25,869 bases of DNA from CAZELM01 sp964512995. Its GTDB lineage: Bacteria; CSSED10-310. A program made the position numbers and the translations under genes. The DNA lies in assembly GCA_964512995.1 (NCBI GenBank), contig CAZELM010000054.1, positions 1-25,869 on the forward strand, given 5' to 3'. The notes under the pieces are model-generated. The model saw nothing but the letters and a program-made list of their open reading frames with translations, searched no databases and had not been told where the DNA came from. Position 1 is the first letter of the stretch; every line of letters starts with the position of its first letter. This document shows positions 1-7,228 of this stretch, piece by piece.

Positions 1-13
1 ATGGGTATTATAG

Positions 14-565
14 CAGGATTTTAAGTTAAATCAACTTGAGGGACAATGTACTAGTTGCCTGAATTTATTAAGGCTTGTTTTTGGAGATTCTAGCAATTTT
101 GTCGAAAAATTTGATCTCCATTTTACAAGATTGCACCGCTATTCACCTTTTTTAGATGCATTTGGTGTATTCAAGGGTGCTTTCGATGATTTTAAGAATG
201 GATTTTACAAATCTGCAAGAATGGAAATGACGAAAGAGCTTTTTGGCGATTTTCTAAATCTGGCAAAAGAATCGCTTAAAGAGGGATATAAAGATGTCGC
301 TGCTGTTTTAGCTTCTGCTTCGTTGGAGGATAGCCTGAAACGGTTTGCGAAAGATAACAATCGAAACCTTGAAAATGAGAATATGAGCATTGTTGTAAAT
401 GCACTTAAATCCAAAGATTTGGTTAGCGGAGCGACAAATTCTCTACTTGATACGGTGCCAAAGCTCAGAGATTATGCCATGCATGCCAATTGGGAGAAAA
501 TCACATCTGAGGATGTTGGAAGTATCATCGGTTTTGTTGAGCAGTTCTTGATCCAACATTTTTGA
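14..565 (+). CDS. HEPN-like protein, 5' end disrupted or frameshifted
   Basis: The reading frame is open from base 14 (after an in-frame TAG at 11-13) to TGA 563-565, about 183 codons. No good start codon with an SD site is visible; TTG 131 is the first conventional candidate, yet the residues before it read like protein. An ATG at base 1 opens another frame that stops at 22-24. Removing one T from the T run at 19-22 would join the two frames, so a frameshift or sequencing error is likely. The C-terminal half is alpha-helical and carries RDYAMH (467-484), which fits the R-x4-6-H motif of HEPN domains, a fold common in toxin, abortive-infection and RNase proteins. The family link is inferred from this motif and helical character only. 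The stretch is clearly more AT-rich than the genes that follow. Substrate and partner are unknown. Confidence 0.45.
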   Translation, partial: QDFKLNQLEGQCTSCLNLLRLVFGDSSNFVEKFDLHFTRLHRYSPFLDAFGVFKGAFDDFKNGFYKSARMEMTKELFGDFLNLAKESLKEGYKDVAAVLASASLEDSLKRFAKDNNRNLENENMSIVVNALKSKDLVSGATNSLLDTVPKLRDYAMHANWEKITSEDVGSIIGFVEQFLIQHF

Positions 566-623
566 TGTTTTACAGGTGCCAACGGTTCCAGTGAAAATAT
601 TCTATTGAATCCATCGTGATTCT

Positions 624-712
624 TGGGTACCAGATAGGTACCACTTTTTTGAATTTTTTAAGGTGGTTCAAGGAACAAGGAAGAAATTCATGGGTACCAT
701 TTAGGTACCACT
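624..712. repeat. Pair of 22-bp GGTACC-rich repeats
   Basis: Two 22-bp units at 624-645 and 691-712 are identical except at two central positions. Each contains two GGTACC palindromes 11 bp apart, so four GGTACC sites fall in 90 bp. Unit start-to-start distance is 67 bp. An 11-mer of the first unit (GGTACCAGATA, 626-636) recurs at 23872-23882. The function is unknown; a regulator binding site or a remnant of a small repeat element would both fit. Confidence 0.6.
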
Positions 713-751
713 CTAGATCGCGGAAGTGCCATTTTAAGGGCTATAAATGGC

Positions 752-782
752 GATGGCGGGAATCTTTGAAATCCCCGCCATC
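752..782 (-). terminator. Hairpin downstream of the tRNA pair
   Basis: A perfect 9-bp inverted repeat (GATGGCGGG at 752-760, CCCGCCATC at 774-782) with a 13-nt loop lies just past the 3' end of tRNA-Glu on the minus strand. The minus-strand tail is only moderately T-rich (GCCATTTAT), so termination is plausible but not certain. Confidence 0.4.
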
Positions 783-809
783 CCTTGATTTTACTAGCTT
801 TTTATTGAG

Positions 810-882
810 CGTCCCCAACGGGATTCGAACCCGTGTTGCAGCCGTGAAAGGGCTGTGTCCTGGGCCACTAGACGATGGGGAC
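810..882 (-). tRNA. tRNA-Glu (UUC)
   Basis: The minus strand folds as a full cloverleaf. The acceptor GTCCCCA pairs with TGGGGAC, the anticodon stem is CAGCC/GGCTG around the loop CTTTCAC (anticodon TTC), and the T arm is ACGGG-TTCGAAT-CCCGT. The discriminator base is G, usual for tRNA-Glu, and CCA is not encoded. It is 20 bp downstream of tRNA-Lys and is presumably cotranscribed with it. Confidence 0.95.
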
Positions 883-902
883 TTTCCTTCTTCTTCAATC
901 CC

Positions 903-975
903 TGAGCGCAGAAGGATTCGAACCTTCGACCCACAGCTTAAAAGGCTGTTGCTCTACCACCTGAGCTATGCGCCC
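903..975 (-). tRNA. tRNA-Lys (UUU)
   Basis: The minus strand gives a 73-nt cloverleaf. The acceptor GGGCGCA pairs with TGCGCTC (one G-U), the anticodon stem is ACAGC/GCTGT around CTTTTAA (anticodon TTT), and the T loop is TTCGAAT. The discriminator is A and CCA is not encoded. It is the first gene of a tRNA-Lys/tRNA-Glu unit, with a near-consensus promoter 28 bp upstream. Confidence 0.95.
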
Positions 976-1002
976 GCTGCGTCAACCTTGCAGCGAGCGT
1001 GA

Positions 1003-1031
1003 ATGCTAACCCGATCGTTCAGCCATGTCAA
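1003..1031 (-). promoter_or_regulatory. Sigma70-type promoter of the tRNA operon
   Basis: On the minus strand a perfect -35 TTGACA (1031-1026) is followed by a 17-bp spacer and TAGCAT (1008-1003). Just upstream of the -35 lies an A-rich stretch resembling an UP element, as is common for strong stable-RNA promoters. The expected transcription start is around 996, about 20 nt before tRNA-Lys. Confidence 0.8.
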
Positions 1032-1044
1032 GCATTTATTTTCA

Positions 1045-1080
1045 CTTTTTGCGATCCACTACCGCGGGCTCCGCAAAAAG
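1045..1080. repeat. 9-bp inverted repeat upstream of the tRNA promoter
   Basis: CTTTTTGCG (1045-1053) and CGCAAAAAG (1072-1080) form a perfect 9-bp inverted repeat around 18 nt. The T run is on the 5' arm in both orientations, so it does not look like an intrinsic terminator. It sits directly upstream of the tRNA -35 box and may be a regulatory site. The remaining bases to 1334 contain no convincing gene; an ORF at 1124-1324 has no SD site and no recognisable product. Confidence 0.4.
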
Positions 1081-1350
1081 CAAATCCACGATCATGAATG
1101 CCTATATCACACTCTGATATTGATTGCCAAGAACAATCCTGTCATCCTCCCCGTTTTATGGAAATCAGTGTGAAACAAGTGACCTCATTCAATTTTTACG
1201 ATATACTGATTTCGAGTCTCCAGTATTCACTCTCCGTTTGAAAACGTTCTTATCCTGGGCTTATTTCCTGAGCATCCGATCTCAGATTCCAATGAATAAA
1301 CGGCACTCAATCGTGAATGAATGAGCACTTGAATAAGGAGTAATGTTGAT

Positions 1351-1689
1351 ATGACTCAAAAATATACCCTCATTTTTACCTGTTTGATTCTTCTGATCAC
1401 GCAACCCGTCTGCCAGGAACCCCCCCGATTCGATGCCTCAACGTGCGCTTTCAACGGAATCCCTCTTCACGGAAAGGTCAGAGTAGTCGAACACTTTCCC
1501 GACATCAAAGTGAAAGTTGTCAATGCATTCCCGGATCTTAAAGTCCAATGGGTGGAGCATTTCCCGAATTCCTGCGGTAAATGGCAGCAGTCCGACCAGT
1601 TTCCGGATTTCACCATCCAGTATGTCTCGGACTTTCCAGATATCACGGTTCAATTTGTGGAGCATTTCCCGGGAGCGCGATCACATTGA
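1351..1689 (+). CDS. Secreted small repeat protein, 7_1 septoil-knot (DUF6150-like)
   Basis: 112 residues. An SD (AAGGAG, 1335-1340) lies 10 nt before the ATG. Residues 4-22 form a hydrophobic signal peptide, so the mature chain of about 85-90 residues is exported. It consists of short beta-strand units of the type KVRVVEHFPDI. The FPD/FPN/FPG turns fall at residues 49, 60, 71, 84, 95 and 106, i.e. spacings 11-11-13-11-11. The middle unit contains GKW. From memory this matches Septknot (formerly DUF6150), whose repeat is K-V-x-V-V-[DE]-x-E/F-x-A-D-L with a central GKW and which has been predicted to form a 7_1 knot. Cys32 and Cys75 could form a disulfide after export. No function is established for the family. 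It converges on the Asp-box gene and appears monocistronic. Confidence 0.7.
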   Translation: MTQKYTLIFTCLILLITQPVCQEPPRFDASTCAFNGIPLHGKVRVVEHFPDIKVKVVNAFPDLKVQWVEHFPNSCGKWQQSDQFPDFTIQYVSDFPDITVQFVEHFPGARSH

Positions 1690-1766
1690 TCAGCCAAATC
1701 GAACAGCTCCCGATAAACTCCCATAAAAATTCATAATAGGTATAAGAATGAATTGAGATGGCTTCC

Positions 1767-2900
1767 CTATCGGGATGCGGCTCCCATTCGGTATTCCCAT
1801 ACAGTCCCCATCATATCCGTTGCGGCATATAACACCGGATATTCTCCGTCTACAAACAACAGATCATGAACAATAATGGGATAATCGTCGATGGGGAGTT
1901 GATGATTCATGGGATACCAGTTTGTGCCATTATTCTCAGAACGGTAAACACCATCATGCACAGTTCCGAGAAACAATCGTTCAGGATGATGCGGTTGGAA
2001 TGTGATACACCGCGGCTGCACATCCAGCTTCAGACCTGTCATGATTGGTGTCCATGTTTCACAGTAGTCATTGGATCGAAGCAGATGCGCTTTGCCCTGA
2101 TCGTCTCGGAGTATTACATAATACATTCCCTGAATCATGGGATTTGCGGCCAATTCAACACAATAGCTTCCTTTGATAGACAGATTCCCGGTAATGTCAA
2201 ACCATGTCCGGCCTGCATCATTGGATCGATACAGGCTGTCGATCGTCCCTGCAAAAACCGTTCGCAGTGAAAAAGGATCTGCGCACAGTTTTTGAATACG
2301 AAGATTGTTCAGACCGGTGTTCGTTCGGATCCAGGACCGTCCGTTATCTGTGGATAAAAAAATGCCCTCAGAAACCGTGCCAACCAGAATGGTGTTGTTT
2401 TGAGAGCCTAATGTGACGATGCATCGGGGATCCGGCTGTCCCGGTAGCTCAGTGTGTTCCTGCCATGTCTTTCCGTTGTCCTGGCTGATCAACAGACCAC
2501 CCGGCACCGGATCAGATGAAAAATAAACAGCCCAGATGCCTGATTCGATTTCGATAAAATCCATGACTGCATGAGATCTGGCAAGCGGGGATTTCGGCAT
2601 GATCCATTCTGCAGCCGCTGGATGGTAAACATTGAGACCGGTTCGGTACTGGTTGACTTTTGAACCTGCGATCAATGATTGAGTAGGCTCGGACCAAAAC
2701 AAAGCCTGAACCGCTGTTGTATCCGGCCCCGGTGTCTGGCTCCATGAACCATGGTAGGCTTCCGACCACGTGGCATAGTTGCCATTCCAATAAATACTCA
2801 CAACGAGCAACAGCAGCAACAGCTCAATGGCATATCTCCATTTTTTTTTCCGATCCACTTTTATCGCCTTTCTTTTACGCATACTAAGTAACATTTTCAC
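1767..2900 (-). CDS. Membrane-anchored Asp-box (BNR/sortilin-like) beta-propeller protein
   Basis: 377 residues from GTG 2900; ATG 2894 (third codon) is an equally good start and neither has an SD site. A basic N-terminus is followed by one membrane helix (about 24-38), so the rest should face the periplasm or exterior. Five Asp boxes (S-x-D-x-G-x-T-W type) begin at residues 139, 183, 226, 276 and 321; the fourth (SNDYCETW) and fifth (SENNGTNW) are degenerate. Such repeats build beta-propellers found in sialidases, sortilin and YCF48-like assembly factors. No sialidase catalytic set (Arg triad, FRIP) is visible, so a binding or scaffolding role is more likely than hydrolysis. A promoter with an inverted repeat lies immediately upstream. 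The gene is monocistronic and converges on the septoil-knot gene. Confidence 0.75.
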   Translation of the reverse strand: MKMLLSMRKRKAIKVDRKKKWRYAIELLLLLLVVSIYWNGNYATWSEAYHGSWSQTPGPDTTAVQALFWSEPTQSLIAGSKVNQYRTGLNVYHPAAAEWIMPKSPLARSHAVMDFIEIESGIWAVYFSSDPVPGGLLISQDNGKTWQEHTELPGQPDPRCIVTLGSQNNTILVGTVSEGIFLSTDNGRSWIRTNTGLNNLRIQKLCADPFSLRTVFAGTIDSLYRSNDAGRTWFDITGNLSIKGSYCVELAANPMIQGMYYVILRDDQGKAHLLRSNDYCETWTPIMTGLKLDVQPRCITFQPHHPERLFLGTVHDGVYRSENNGTNWYPMNHQLPIDDYPIIVHDLLFVDGEYPVLYAATDMMGTVWEYRMGAASR

Positions 2901-2914
2901 ATCTGGCTTAAGCC

Positions 2915-2942
2915 ATTATACCGGTCTGGTCTCATAAAACAA
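2915..2942 (-). promoter_or_regulatory. Promoter of the Asp-box gene, start-proximal
   Basis: On the minus strand a perfect -10 TATAAT (2920-2915) follows a weak -35 TTGTTT (2942-2937) with a 16-bp spacer. The expected transcription start near 2908 leaves only about 8 nt before GTG 2900 or 14 nt before ATG 2894, with no SD sequence. Confidence 0.6.
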
Positions 2943-2955
2943 AATCACCAGACCG
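2922..2955. promoter_or_regulatory. Inverted repeat spanning the promoter, possible operator
   Basis: CGGTCTGGT (2922-2930) and ACCAGACCG (2947-2955) form a perfect 9-bp inverted repeat separated by 16 bp. It covers the spacer and -35 region of the Asp-box gene promoter. No T tract follows on either strand, so a terminator is unlikely; a dimeric regulator binding site is the simpler reading. Confidence 0.45.
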
Positions 2956-3113
2956 ATGAACCATAAAACATGGCTTCGTGAATGATGATTATTTTTTCCC
3001 GATAAGGTACAGAACTTGAATAATATCTCAGCAGGAATATGGAAGAAGGTCTTTCGTAACGGACGATTTTTGGAAAACGATCATTAAGGAATAATATGGG
3101 AGGGATCGATAAC

Positions 3114-6100
3114 GTGAAACGATTTATACTGTTTACGGCAACGGCATTGCTGCTTTTGATCGGGACAGCCTTGGTATTTGCTGATGGATTGCCAGATAGA
3201 TATTATCTACGGATCAGCTTCACCGATTCGGCTGCCTACAAGGATGCTTTGAAAGAATTTAACACCGTCAAACATTATGATATTGCTGGAGTAGACCGCA
3301 AAAATTTTCAGATCGATGTATTTGTCTCCGGTAATGAATTTCAGGAATTGAAAGGTCAATACAAGTTGGAAGTTCTGGCAACTCCCCAGGACATGACACC
3401 GGATCGAGTCGATCCGCTTTACAAAAATCCAACTGAGATGGAGACGCTGGTGCAGGAGTTCCATGCAGAATACCCGGATATCACGGCATTGATCTCCATT
3501 GGAACAACCGAAGAAGGTCGAACGATGCGAGCGATCAAAATTTCGGACAATCCATCGGTGGATGAAGATGAACCAGTGGTTTTGTTCAATGCACAGCATC
3601 ATGCCCGTGAAGTCATGACACCTGAAATCATGCTGGATGCGATCGAGTATTTATGCAGCCACTATGGTTCCGACCCGCGTGTCACTCACTGGATTGATAC
3701 CCTGGAAATCTGGATTGTTCCGATGGTCAACCTGGATGGCGTCAATTATGTGTTCACACAGGACGATTATTGGCGGAAAGATCGCCACAGCCCACCACCC
3801 GGATCGAGTTGTTATGGGATTGATCCCAACCGCAACTATGAATCATTCTGGGGAACCTGTGATGGGAGTTCCGGAGATCCCTGTGATGATTTATATCGAG
3901 GAACGCTACCGGGTCAAGCCCAGTGCGTTACCAATATGATGAATTTCGCTTCCACAATAAAACCGGTGTTCGATATCTCATTCCATACCTATTCGGAACT
4001 GGTGTTGTATCCATATGGATGCACCGGCGTTTTCACACCGGAAAACGAGCTGATCTCCGATGTCGGCCGCCAGATGGCAGCATTGATCGAAACGGATGAC
4101 GGCACGATGGGATATTCACCCGGAACAAGCTGGGAGTTGCTGTATGCGACGGATGGCGGCGATATCGATTGGTATTATGCTGAATTGGGCACTTTCGCGT
4201 TTGTCATCGAAGTGAATAGTTGGTCACAGGGATTTCTCCCACCATACAATCCATGGCGGGATGATACGGTTCTGCGTCTACGACCCGCATGGCAATATCT
4301 GCTGGACCGGGTGGAAGGCCCGGCCATCACAGGTCTGGTTCGTGATGCCTGCTCCGGCACTCCGCTGAATGCCCGTGTGATCCTGGAAGAATACCCCCTG
4401 ACAGCAGATGAATCTCCCCGGATGACCGATTCCTTCGGCCGATATTTCCGGGTCGTTGCTCCAGGGATATACCATGTCAATGTGTCGGCTCCAGGCTATA
4501 CCCCTGTTACGCTCCCGGTCAGCGTTCAAAACTCCCGTGTCAATCTGAACATTGATCTGGTACCCGATGGGAGCTATGGATTATATGTTATCGACCATAC
4601 TGCCTTGGATTCCGATGGGGATAATGATGGCGTGATCGATCCTGGTGAACGGGTGGCTCTGGAAGTATTTCTCCAATCCATTGGCTCCACCACGAATGTT
4701 TCCGCGGACATCACCACATCTGATCCGTATGTCACCATCGAAACCGGCCATGCCGAATTTGGGGATATTGAGGATGGAGCCACAGGGGGAAGTATTACCC
4801 CGCATTTTGTCATCTCAGTGGACCATCTGTGTCCCAGTGAGCATATTGTGGAGTTTCAGGTCAGTATTCACGCGGATCAGACAATCTGCACTGACAGCGG
4901 AATCCTGATTGAGAAAGTGTCCAATTATGTTTATGAATGCCCCATTTATGAAGAGCTTCTGGACTCAGATCCGAGCTGGCCGATCCAAAATATCGGCACA
5001 GGAGGATGGGCGTTCGGTCATCCGACTGCCGGACCTGTGAACGGCCATACGGGCACCAATTGTTATGGAACCAATCTATCCGGTGAATATGGAGATAACG
5101 GTGATTTTACTCTGACATCTCTTCCATTTGACTGCACCAATGTCAGCCATGCCGAACTCATCTTCTGGAGATGGCTGGAGAACGAATCAGGATATGACAC
5201 CGCCTACGTCCAGGTCTCGAACGACAACGTGACATGGAATACTGTTTGGAGCGGGTATGGTGATGATCTTCAATGGACGGAACAGCGCTTTGATATCTCC
5301 GAAACTGCAGATGGCCAGCCGTATGTGTATATCCGCTGGAAACTGACGAGCGATGGTTCTGTCACACGAAATGGCTTCTATATCGATGATGTCACGATTT
5401 GCGGGGATACTCTGCCACCCAATGTTCCCAGTCTGCGCCATCTAAATCATGCCATCGATGATTCGGCAGGCGGTAATGACGATGGACAGATCAATCCTGG
5501 TGAATCGATACATCTGTCGGTCACATTGGAAAACCCGGGTACCGATGCCACGGGTGTTTTTGCCACTTTGTCATCGAATAATCCGCACGTCACCATCACC
5601 ACCCCCTCCGCTGATTTTCCGGATATCGCACAAAATGGTTCCGGGACATCATCCACGGACTATGTTTTCACTATCAGTACCGAAGCGGATGACGGCGAAA
5701 CAATCCATTTTGAACTGAACTGGTTCTCAAATGAATTTTCCGGCAGAACCCAATTTATCGATATGATTGTAGCTCCAACCCTCACATTCAGTTCAATGGG
5801 AGTCTTGGATGGTTCGGGAGATAACGACGGTGTTCTGGATCCTGGCGAAACAGCTCAAATCAGGCTGACACTGCTGAATACCGGTAATGGTTCCGCTCAT
5901 AATGTGACAGGCACATTGTCGTCGAATCATCCGGAATACATCACGATGCCTGATCCATCCGCCTCGTTCATTGATATTGTTGGAGGTGGGGAAGGTGACA
6001 GCATTGCACCCCATTTTACGGTCATGGCATCTCCCTCGACACCCAATCACACACTGATCACATTTACGGTATCATTGTCTGCATCGGGATATACCACAAC

Positions 6101-6884
6101 AGACACTTTCGAAATGGATGTCACATCATCCAATTTTATCCGCCGGTACGAATGGTCATTGAATACAAATCCAGGCTGGACAACCGAAGGGCAGTGGGCC
6201 TGGGGAATTCCGCAGGGCAGCAACGGTGACCCGACATCCGGTTTCACTGGTTCAAATGTATATGGGTATAATCTTGCCGGCGCCTATCCGAATAATCTTC
6301 CGGAGACCAATCTCACCAGCACAGCAATCGATTGCTCGCATCTGATGAATATCGAAGTCCGTTTCATGCGGTGGCTGGGAATCGAAAGCGCAACCTGGGA
6401 TCACGCTTCGTTCCGGGTATCCGTCAATGGGACAAACTGGACAACAGTCTGGGAACATACCGGATCCACCTTGATCGATACCAGTTGGCAGTCCATGTCT
6501 TTCGATATTTCCAACATAGCCAGTCACCAAAGCACCGTTTATTTGCGATGGGTGATGGGAAGCACCGATAGTTCGGTTACCTATTGCGGATGGAATCTGG
6601 ATGATATTGAAATCTGGGCGGAGTCCGATCAGCCCGTTAATACACCCACACCGACAGCTCCACCCACATGTATTCATGATGGAGATGTCAATATGAATGG
6701 TTCTATCACTGCGGGTGATGCACAACTGTCGTTTCAGATCGCACTTGGCGCATATTCCCCGTCCGAAACAGAGTTTTGTGCAGCGGACTGCAATGGAAAC
6801 AGCTCTGTCACAGCCGGAGATGCCCAGGGGATTTTTGCAGCAGCACTCGGACTGGGTTCCTGTGTTGACCCAATAACACCATAA
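3114..6884 (+). CDS. Secreted M14 zinc carboxypeptidase with repeat, jelly-roll and dockerin-like domains
   Basis: Two starts are possible. ATG 3096 has TAAGGA 5 nt before it. GTG 3114 has GGGAGG 10 nt before it and gives a cleaner signal peptide (MKRFILF...ending VFA-DG); it is chosen here. Residues below are numbered from ATG 3096. The M14 peptidase (about 110-400) has zinc ligands H169 and E172 (HHAREV) and H297 (SFHTYSE), substrate-binding N245-R246 (DPNRNY) and catalytic E372 (FVIEVN), so it should be active. Next come a carboxypeptidase regulatory-like domain (410-491), three modules opening with a D-x-D-G-x-x-D-P-G-E-like motif (494, 778 and 895 onward) and two immune-inhibitor-A/MAM-like jelly rolls (612-772, 1016-1178). 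After a PT linker there is a dockerin-like tail with two calcium loops starting at D1197 and D1231. It probably digests peptides outside the cell, and the tail may tether it to a surface or complex. Confidence 0.9.
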   Translation: MKRFILFTATALLLLIGTALVFADGLPDRYYLRISFTDSAAYKDALKEFNTVKHYDIAGVDRKNFQIDVFVSGNEFQELKGQYKLEVLATPQDMTPDRVDPLYKNPTEMETLVQEFHAEYPDITALISIGTTEEGRTMRAIKISDNPSVDEDEPVVLFNAQHHAREVMTPEIMLDAIEYLCSHYGSDPRVTHWIDTLEIWIVPMVNLDGVNYVFTQDDYWRKDRHSPPPGSSCYGIDPNRNYESFWGTCDGSSGDPCDDLYRGTLPGQAQCVTNMMNFASTIKPVFDISFHTYSELVLYPYGCTGVFTPENELISDVGRQMAALIETDDGTMGYSPGTSWELLYATDGGDIDWYYAELGTFAFVIEVNSWSQGFLPPYNPWRDDTVLRLRPAWQYLLDRVEGPAITGLVRDACSGTPLNARVILEEYPLTADESPRMTDSFGRYFRVVAPGIYHVNVSAPGYTPVTLPVSVQNSRVNLNIDLVPDGSYGLYVIDHTALDSDGDNDGVIDPGERVALEVFLQSIGSTTNVSADITTSDPYVTIETGHAEFGDIEDGATGGSITPHFVISVDHLCPSEHIVEFQVSIHADQTICTDSGILIEKVSNYVYECPIYEELLDSDPSWPIQNIGTGGWAFGHPTAGPVNGHTGTNCYGTNLSGEYGDNGDFTLTSLPFDCTNVSHAELIFWRWLENESGYDTAYVQVSNDNVTWNTVWSGYGDDLQWTEQRFDISETADGQPYVYIRWKLTSDGSVTRNGFYIDDVTICGDTLPPNVPSLRHLNHAIDDSAGGNDDGQINPGESIHLSVTLENPGTDATGVFATLSSNNPHVTITTPSADFPDIAQNGSGTSSTDYVFTISTEADDGETIHFELNWFSNEFSGRTQFIDMIVAPTLTFSSMGVLDGSGDNDGVLDPGETAQIRLTLLNTGNGSAHNVTGTLSSNHPEYITMPDPSASFIDIVGGGEGDSIAPHFTVMASPSTPNHTLITFTVSLSASGYTTTDTFEMDVTSSNFIRRYEWSLNTNPGWTTEGQWAWGIPQGSNGDPTSGFTGSNVYGYNLAGAYPNNLPETNLTSTAIDCSHLMNIEVRFMRWLGIESATWDHASFRVSVNGTNWTTVWEHTGSTLIDTSWQSMSFDISNIASHQSTVYLRWVMGSTDSSVTYCGWNLDDIEIWAESDQPVNTPTPTAPPTCIHDGDVNMNGSITAGDAQLSFQIALGAYSPSETEFCAADCNGNSSVTAGDAQGIFAAALGLGSCVDPITP

Positions 6885-6910
6885 ATACTATCGACGACTA
6901 AAACATCAGA

Positions 6911-6956
6911 ACCCTCCTTCCACAACAGAGTTGGTATTGTGAAGGAGGGTTTTTTT
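6911..6956 (+). terminator. Strong intrinsic terminator of the M14 gene
   Basis: CCCTCCTTC (6912-6920) pairs with GAAGGAGGG (6941-6949). After one bulged C the stem adds ACAA/TTGT. Seven Ts follow immediately (6950-6956). It lies 27 bp after the stop codon. From here to the kinase promoter at 7187 no gene is visible. Confidence 0.9.
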
Positions 6957-7186
6957 ATACCGAAAAACAGCAGACGACTCTGGCGCATGTAACAGAAATG
7001 AACCCCATCATACCCGGCCATCATAAAAAAATTTTATCCCGATCTGTGGCCGCAACTCCTTCACCAATTTTGGATTTTCTCCGAATCCAACTGAATTGTT
7101 ATGTTAACACATAATGAGATCAATAAATTTCAATTCCAATCAGACTGTATGATCAGCTTTTTTACTTTTTAATGAAGCTATTGTGC

Positions 7187-7215
7187 TAGACAAAAATTTT
7201 TGGCTCCTTTATAAT
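7187..7215 (+). promoter_or_regulatory. Near-consensus promoter of the hybrid kinase
   Basis: TAGACA (7187-7192, 5 of 6 to consensus), a 17-bp spacer and a perfect TATAAT (7210-7215). The expected transcription start near 7222 is only about 7 nt before ATG 7229, implying a nearly leaderless mRNA with no room for an SD sequence. Confidence 0.75.
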
Positions 7216-7228
7216 CAAATTATTGCAT

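Noticed and set aside
616..1002. 128-codon plus-strand ORF
   Set aside because: It runs straight through both tRNA genes on the other strand and through the GGTACC repeats; no SD and no family resemblance.
1708..1775. 8-bp inverted repeat (TCCCGATA/TATCGGGA) between convergent genes
   Set aside because: The loop of about 52 nt is too long for a terminator and the right arm lies in the end of a coding region; chance is likely.
6252..6725. 157-codon ORF antisense to the M14 gene
   Set aside because: Shadow of the jelly-roll and dockerin coding sequence.
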